This document shows positions 59,133-64,000 of a stretch of DNA of 64,000 nucleotides, piece after piece; position 1 is the first letter of the stretch; the number at the start of each line of letters is the position of its first letter. A program made the translations under genes and the position numbers. The stretch lies in NCBI RefSeq assembly GCF_022171985.1, contig NZ_JAJVHF010000001.1:620001-684000 (forward strand). Reading direction: 5' to 3'. The notes under the pieces were generated by a model. It searched no databases. It saw nothing but the letters and a program-made list of their open reading frames with translations, and was not told where the DNA came from. The stretch comes from Huaxiibacter chinensis. Lineage in GTDB: Bacteria > Pseudomonadota > Gammaproteobacteria > Enterobacterales > Enterobacteriaceae.

Positions 59133-60416
59133 TTGAATATGTCCAGGATTTCCCGTCTGGCAATGGCCCTCGCTTTTGGCGTGACACTGTCCGCGTGTAG
59201 CTCAACGCCACCGGACCAACGACCTTCTGAGCAGGCTGCTCCGGGTACGGCCTCTCGCCCGATTCTGTCGGCTGATGAAGCGAAAAACTTTAGCCAGGCG
59301 CACTACTTCTCGTCGATGGACGCGAACGCGGCACCGTGGACCCCGTCTTCTATCCGTCTGCCTGAAAAACCAAACTTTATTGTCGGCCCAGCCGGCACGC
59401 CGGGCGTGACGCATACTTCTATTCAGGCTGCCGTTGATGCTGCCATTACTCGTCACAGCGCCTCTCGCCAGTACATCGCTATTATGCCGGGTGAATACGA
59501 AGGGACGGTCTACGTGCCTGCCGCGCCAGGCAGCATCACCATTTACGGAACCGGTGAAAAAGCGTCAGATGTGAAAATCGGTCAGGCCATCGATTCTGAG
59601 ATCGACAGCACGACCTGGCGCCATCTGGTGAACCCGGCCGGTAAATATATGCCGGGCAAACCGGCGTGGTATATGTTCGATAACTGCCAGAACAAGCGCA
59701 GCGCGACCATTGGCGTGATGTGCTCAGCCGTATTCTGGTCGCAGAATAATGGCTTGCAGCTGCAGAACCTGACCATTCAGAACACCGTTGGCGACAGCGT
59801 GGATGCCGGTAATCACCAGGCCGTTGCCCTGCGTTCCGATGGCGACAAGGTACAAATCAACAAAGTGAACATTCTGGGCCGTCAGAACACCTTCTTTGTG
59901 ACCAACAGCGGTTTGCAGAACACGTTGCAAAATAACCGTCTGACCCGCACCCTGGTGACAAACAGCTACATCGAAGGCGATGTGGATATTGTCTCTGGCC
60001 GTGGCGCAGTGGTATTTGATAACACCGATTTCCGCGTGGTGAATTCCCGCACCCAGCAGGAAGGTTATGTCTTCGCGCCGGCGACCCTGTCCAACCTGTT
60101 CTATGGTTTCCTGGCGGTCAACAGCCGCTTTACCGCTTCCGGTGACAATGTTGCACAGCTGGGCCGCTCGCTGGATGCCGACTCTGCCACTAACGGCCAG
60201 GTAGTGATCCGCGATAGCGTGATCAACGAAGGTTTCAATATGGCGAAACCCTGGGCCGATGCCGCTATCTCTAAACGTCCTTACGCTGGCAATACCGGCA
60301 CCCTGGATGACAAAGGTAACGTGCAGCGTAACCTGAACGACGCTAACTTCAACCGCATGTGGGAATACAACAACCGAGGTCTGGGTAGCAAAGTGGTTGC
60401 TGAGCCAAAACAGTAA
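59133..60416 (+). CDS. ybhC: YbhC, outer-membrane lipoprotein acyl-CoA thioesterase / pectinesterase family
   Basis: 427 aa, the E. coli length if the TTG start is used. Seen: signal with lipobox LSACSSTPPDQRP, then a right-handed beta-helix of pectin methylesterase type (FIVGPAGTPGVTHTSIQAAVDAA, DSVDAGNHQAVALRSDGDKVQINKVNILGRQNTFFV, YIEGDVDIVSGRGAVVF). TTG is preferred because AGGAG lies seven bases upstream, whereas ATG two codons later is 13 bases away. E. coli YbhC has no pectinesterase activity but has been reported as a thioesterase. Confidence 0.92.
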   Translation: MNMSRISRLAMALAFGVTLSACSSTPPDQRPSEQAAPGTASRPILSADEAKNFSQAHYFSSMDANAAPWTPSSIRLPEKPNFIVGPAGTPGVTHTSIQAAVDAAITRHSASRQYIAIMPGEYEGTVYVPAAPGSITIYGTGEKASDVKIGQAIDSEIDSTTWRHLVNPAGKYMPGKPAWYMFDNCQNKRSATIGVMCSAVFWSQNNGLQLQNLTIQNTVGDSVDAGNHQAVALRSDGDKVQINKVNILGRQNTFFVTNSGLQNTLQNNRLTRTLVTNSYIEGDVDIVSGRGAVVFDNTDFRVVNSRTQQEGYVFAPATLSNLFYGFLAVNSRFTASGDNVAQLGRSLDADSATNGQVVIRDSVINEGFNMAKPWADAAISKRPYAGNTGTLDDKGNVQRNLNDANFNRMWEYNNRGLGSKVVAEPKQ

Positions 60417-60430
60417 TTCCGTTTTCGGAC

Positions 60431-60464
60431 ATAAAAAAACCTCGCATCTGCGAGGTTTTTTATT
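60431..60464. terminator. bidirectional terminator between ybhC and pgl
   Basis: AAAAAACCTCGCA/TGCGAGGTTTTTT with a two-base centre, flanked by A and T tracts, between convergent genes. Confidence 0.92.
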
Positions 60465-60472
60465 GCGGCTCA

Positions 60473-61468
60473 TTAGTGTGCGTTGACGACCACCCACATT
60501 GGGCCTTGTCCTACCGCATAGCGCCCTTTCTCTGCCAGCAGCCCCTGCTCGCCGGTGATTTCATACAGGGCGATGTGATGGGACTTCTGCCCTGCGGCAA
60601 TCAGGTATTTACCGCTAAAATCAACGTTAAAGCCACGCGGCTGCGTCTCCGTTGGCTGGAAGCCTTCGACGGCCAGTACGCTACCATCTTCAGATACGCT
60701 GAAAATCGTGATCAGGCTGGAGGTACGATCGCAGGCATAAAGATGACGACCGTCCGGGGTAATGTGAATATCCGCCGCCCAGCGCGTATCGGTAAAATCA
60801 GACGGCATCATATCCAGCGTCTGCACGCACTCGATTTGACCGTGCGCGTCGTTCAGTTGCCACACGTCGACGGAGCTGTTCAGTTCGTTCACCACGTAGG
60901 CAAACTGCTGATTCGGGTGGAAGACCATGTGACGCGGGCCTGCGCCTTCAACGGTGGTAACTTCAGCGGGCTCCTGCGCCACCAGGTGACCGTCTTCGCT
61001 GAGGGTAAACAGGCAAATGCGATCCTGTTTCAGCGCCGGCACCCACAGCGTGCGGTTGTCCGGTGAGATATTGGCTGAGTGACAGCCTTCCAGCCCTTCC
61101 ACCACGTCGACGATCTCAACGGGAATACCGTCGTCAAGACGTGTGACGCTCACGCAGCCCGCATTGTAGGAGCCGCTAAAGATAAAGCGGCCTTGACGAT
61201 CGGTGGAGATGTGCGTTGGGCTACCCGGCAGGGCGGCCTCGGCGGTGTAGGTGAGTGCCCCGTCATCCGGTGAAATACGGTAGGCCAGCACGCGAAATTC
61301 TGGACGGACGCCAACGTAGAGGAAACGTTTATCCGGGCTAATCACCATCGGCTGAACCTGTCCTGGCACATCAACAACCTGAACCAGGGTGAGCGTACCT
61401 TCGGAATTCAGACGCCAGACGTGGATCTGCTGGCTTTCTGGACTGGCGGTATAGACGGTTTGTTTCAT
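60473..61468 (-). CDS. pgl: Pgl, 6-phosphogluconolactonase
   Basis: 331-residue seven-bladed beta-propeller, the E. coli length, hydrolysing 6-phosphogluconolactone in the pentose phosphate pathway. Seen: repeats such as [104 protein letters not shown] and [17 protein letters not shown]. Divergent from ybhA. Confidence 0.97.
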   Translation of the reverse strand: MKQTVYTASPESQQIHVWRLNSEGTLTLVQVVDVPGQVQPMVISPDKRFLYVGVRPEFRVLAYRISPDDGALTYTAEAALPGSPTHISTDRQGRFIFSGSYNAGCVSVTRLDDGIPVEIVDVVEGLEGCHSANISPDNRTLWVPALKQDRICLFTLSEDGHLVAQEPAEVTTVEGAGPRHMVFHPNQQFAYVVNELNSSVDVWQLNDAHGQIECVQTLDMMPSDFTDTRWAADIHITPDGRHLYACDRTSSLITIFSVSEDGSVLAVEGFQPTETQPRGFNVDFSGKYLIAAGQKSHHIALYEITGEQGLLAEKGRYAVGQGPMWVVVNAH

Positions 61469-61608
61469 GAATACTCACTCCTCACTGCGCATGAAAGTAG
61501 TTAACTTTTAACGGCAAATGCTGAATTTGAGCCGGGGATTTTGACGCTTTCGCCTCTCGGTGTACCATCCCTGCAGACTTTAAATTCAATATTAACCCGG
61601 AATAAAAA

Positions 61609-62427
61609 ATGACCTCGCGTGTGATTGCTCTGGATTTAGACGGTACCTTACTGACCCCGCAAAAAACCTTGCTCCCCTCTTCGCTCGAGGCACTGAAACG
61701 TGCTCAGGAAGCAGGGTATCAACTTCTCATCGTCACGGGCCGACATCACGTTGCCATTCATCCTTTTTATCAGGCACTGGCATTAGATACACCTGCAATT
61801 TGTTGTAATGGCACTTATTTGTATGATTATCATGCAAAAAAGGTTCTGCAAGCCGATCCCTTGCCTGCACAGCAGGCCCTGCAACTCATTGACCTGCTGG
61901 ATGAACACGCCGTTCACGGCCTGATGTATGTCGATAATGCCATGCTGTATGAGCGCCCTACCGGCCACGTGATCCGCACCAGCAACTGGGCGCTGTCGCT
62001 GCCTGAAGCGCAGCGTCCGGTCTTCACGCAGGTCTCCTCTTTGCGCCAGGCTGCTGAAGAAGTCGACGCTATCTGGAAATTTGCCCTGACCGATGAAGAC
62101 ACCACAAAACTCAATGAATTTGCCCTGCACGTGGAGCAAACGCTCGGTCTGGAGTGCGAATGGTCATGGCACGATCAGGTTGATATCGCCCGCAAAGGCA
62201 ACAGTAAGGGTAAACGCCTGACGCAATTTGTCGAGTCGCAGGGCGGATCAATGCAGGATGTCATTGCCTTTGGCGATAACTACAATGACATCAGTATGCT
62301 GGAAGCGGCGGGGATCGGGGTGGCAATGGGCAACGCCGATGATGCGGTAAAAGCACGCGCCAATATCGTGATTGGCGACAACACCACCGACAGCATTGCC
62401 CGGTACATCTACACCCATCTGCTGTGA
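61609..62427 (+). CDS. ybhA: YbhA, HAD-family pyridoxal phosphate phosphatase
   Basis: 272-residue Cof-type HAD phosphatase, the E. coli length, active on pyridoxal 5'-phosphate and sugar phosphates. Seen: motif I IALDLDGTLLTPQ, motif II VTGRH, motif III Lys in ARKGNSKGKRL and motif IV AFGDNYNDISML. Its stop codon abuts the modC stop on the other strand with no gap (TGATCA), so there is no room for an intergenic terminator. Confidence 0.95.
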   Translation: MTSRVIALDLDGTLLTPQKTLLPSSLEALKRAQEAGYQLLIVTGRHHVAIHPFYQALALDTPAICCNGTYLYDYHAKKVLQADPLPAQQALQLIDLLDEHAVHGLMYVDNAMLYERPTGHVIRTSNWALSLPEAQRPVFTQVSSLRQAAEEVDAIWKFALTDEDTTKLNEFALHVEQTLGLECEWSWHDQVDIARKGNSKGKRLTQFVESQGGSMQDVIAFGDNYNDISMLEAAGIGVAMGNADDAVKARANIVIGDNTTDSIARYIYTHLL

Positions 62428-63486
62428 TCAGGTCGTAATCGAGACGCTCTTGATTTGCGCGTAGAGCCACAGGCCAGGTTTGATGCCCAACTCATCTCTG
62501 GCCCAGGGGCTGATACGCGCCCACAGGGTTTTACTTCCCACGTCCAGTTGCACTTCGACCTGACCGTTGTCGTCAAAACACTGGGCTACCTTTGCGCGCA
62601 GGATATTACGGATACTGGTTTGCAACGGCGGTTGCAGGACAAGCGAGACATCCGAGGCCTGAATACGGATTCGCAGCGCCGTTTGCAGCGGCTTATCAAT
62701 GCGGTTAACCCACAAATGCTGGTCGCCCAGCGCCAGCGCCGTCATGGCATAGTGCGGATGATGCTCCATTATGCTGACCTTCAGAATGCTGCTCTGCTGC
62801 TCTTTCGGTAGCCAGGGATGCATCACGCTGCTCCCCCAGACTTCCTCCAGATTGCCGAAGGCTTTCACGTTGCCGTTTTCCAGCACCAGCACTTTGTCGG
62901 CCAGATGCAAAATCTCATCCAGAGAGTGGCTGACGTAGAGCATGGGGATATTGATTTCGCGCGCCAGCCGCTGAAGATATGGCAGCAGTTCACGTTTGCG
63001 CGGAATATCAAGAGACGCCAGCGGTTCATCCAGCAGCAAGAGGTCCGGGGCGGTTAACAGGGCGCGCCCGATTGCCACACGCTGTTTTTCTCCCCCCGAA
63101 AGGGAGGATGGCAGCCGATCCAGCAATGCCTCAATGCCCAGAAGAGAGACCAGATGATCAAAGTGCGCGCCCATGCTTTTCGCCATGCCATAGCGCAGGT
63201 TGCCGCGCACTTTGTAATGGGGAAACAGACGTGCGTCCTGGAAAACGTAACCAATGCGGCGTCTCTCCGGCGCCAGGAAGATCTTGCGGTCAACGTCCGT
63301 CAGCACGCGGTCGTTTAGCACTATGCGGCCAGTTTGAGGACGCGTGAGTCCGCTAATGGCGTTGATAAGCGACGTTTTCCCCGCCCCTGAGACACCAAAG
63401 ACAGCGGTGATGCCGCTGGCGGGAAGCGTTTCATTCAGCGTCAGGGTATGGTTACCCAGCGTTTGGGTGAAATTCAGTTCAAGCAT
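62428..63486 (-). CDS. modC: ModC, molybdate ABC transporter ATPase
   Basis: 352-residue ATPase of molybdate import, the E. coli length. Seen: Walker [29 protein letters not shown] Q-loop, signature LSGGEKQRV, Walker [13 protein letters not shown], His in YVSHSLDEI, and a C-terminal TOBE/Mop regulatory domain ([23 protein letters not shown]). The ATG giving [11 protein letters not shown] is used; the 30 upstream in-frame codons lie in modB. Two bases separate it from modB. Confidence 0.97.
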   Translation of the reverse strand: MLELNFTQTLGNHTLTLNETLPASGITAVFGVSGAGKTSLINAISGLTRPQTGRIVLNDRVLTDVDRKIFLAPERRRIGYVFQDARLFPHYKVRGNLRYGMAKSMGAHFDHLVSLLGIEALLDRLPSSLSGGEKQRVAIGRALLTAPDLLLLDEPLASLDIPRKRELLPYLQRLAREINIPMLYVSHSLDEILHLADKVLVLENGNVKAFGNLEEVWGSSVMHPWLPKEQQSSILKVSIMEHHPHYAMTALALGDQHLWVNRIDKPLQTALRIRIQASDVSLVLQPPLQTSIRNILRAKVAQCFDDNGQVEVQLDVGSKTLWARISPWARDELGIKPGLWLYAQIKSVSITT

Positions 63487-63488
63487 GA

Positions 63489-64000
63489 TTATTTCCCCAT
63501 CCGCTCGCGGCTCACGCGCGCCAGCCATTCTGAAATGAGCAGCGACACCAGGGCCAGCACAATCGAGATGATGCACAACCGCGCGGCAGCACCTTCGCCG
63601 CCGGGGGTCTGGATCAGGGTGTACATCGCCGAGGGCAGGGTTCGCGTTTCACCGGGTATGTTTGAGACAAAGGTAATAGTGGCGCCAAACTCCCCCAGCG
63701 AACGGGCGAAGGCCAGGACCGTCCCCACAATGATGCCGGGCAGCGTCAGCGGTAAGGTGATGGTCATAAAGACGCGCCAGCGACCCGCACCCAGCGTACG
63801 CGCCGCCTGCTCCAGCCGGATATCGACGCCTTCCAGCGCCAGGCGAATGGCACGCACCATCAGGGGAAAGGACATGACCGCCGCAGCTAACACCGCGCCG
63901 CGCCAGCTAAACGCAAACGTCAGGCCAAACCAGTCGTATAACCACTGGCCGATAAAGCCGCGACGCCCCATGGCAATCAGTAATAAATAGCCCACCACGA
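63489..64000 (-). CDS. modB: ModB, molybdate ABC transporter permease, 3' part
   Basis: C-terminal 169 or so residues of the roughly 229-residue inner-membrane permease; the 5' end lies beyond the window. Seen: [46 protein letters not shown] (EAA loop that docks to ModC, read in pieces) and [19 protein letters not shown]. Upstream of modC on the same strand; modA would lie just outside the window. Confidence 0.96.
   Translation of the reverse strand, partial: VVGYLLLIAMGRRGFIGQWLYDWFGLTFAFSWRGAVLAAAVMSFPLMVRAIRLALEGVDIRLEQAARTLGAGRWRVFMTITLPLTLPGIIVGTVLAFARSLGEFGATITFVSNIPGETRTLPSAMYTLIQTPGGEGAAARLCIISIVLALVSLLISEWLARVSRERMGK

Overview
The window is a chromosomal segment of an Enterobacteriaceae bacterium close to Enterobacter. 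Most genes match Escherichia coli K-12 genes in sequence, length and order (the dps-ompX-mntR block, the dinG-rhlE-ybh block, moa, uvrB, bio, pgl, mod). Differences from K-12 point to the Enterobacter/Klebsiella side: a complete histidine-utilisation (hut) cluster beside bio, a 172-residue OmpX, a chaperone-usher fimbrial operon between ybiB and dinG, and a three-gene drug-efflux operon beside ybiR. No rRNA, tRNA, CRISPR array, insertion sequence or prophage gene was found. All assignments come from reading the sequence and from remembered family members; no database search was run.

Layout. 1-4.7 kb: the 5' part of an aldo/keto reductase, then an EmrAB-like efflux operon with its own outer-membrane factor. 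4.8-6.7 kb: ybiR, mntR and mntS with a MntR operator. 7-9.2 kb: opgE and ompX sharing a two-way terminator. 9.5-13.9 kb: rhtA, dps and the glutamine transporter glnHPQ, with a sigma-54 promoter and NtrC sites. 13.9-19.6 kb: ybiO, rlmF, two related small secreted proteins (mcbA, ybiJ) around the zinc-finger gene ybiI, and ybiB. 19.9-25.2 kb: a five-gene fimbrial operon whose terminator lies inside the 3' coding end of dinG. 25.2-28.9 kb: dinG (LexA box) and rhlE. 29.1-34.8 kb: cecR, broken by a frameshift, and its ABC efflux operon ybhGFSR. 34.7-39.2 kb: ybhQ, ybhP-clsB-ybhN and ybhL, with a 56-bp repeat array. 39.3-43.2 kb: moaABCDE behind a molybdenum-cofactor riboswitch and ModE box, and yvcK, followed by a second 56-bp array. 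43.6-47.1 kb: uvrB (LexA box, DnaA boxes upstream) and an orphan UrtE-like ATPase lacking the ABC signature. 47-52 kb: bioDCFB and bioA around one BirA operator. 52.1-58.9 kb: ybhB and hutUH / hutIGC with two HutC operators. 59.1-64 kb: ybhC, pgl, ybhA, modC and the start of modB.

The genes are mainly metabolic and envelope housekeeping. Molybdenum import (modBC) and cofactor synthesis (moa) lie in one neighbourhood and share ModE/Moco control. Nitrogen scavenging appears twice (NtrC-driven glnHPQ and hut). SOS control appears twice (dinG, uvrB). The least ordinary features are the broken cecR ahead of an intact target operon, the terminator embedded in dinG, the two 56-bp palindrome arrays between convergent genes, the degenerate orphan ATPase overlapping bioD, and several strong unassigned inverted repeats in promoter regions.
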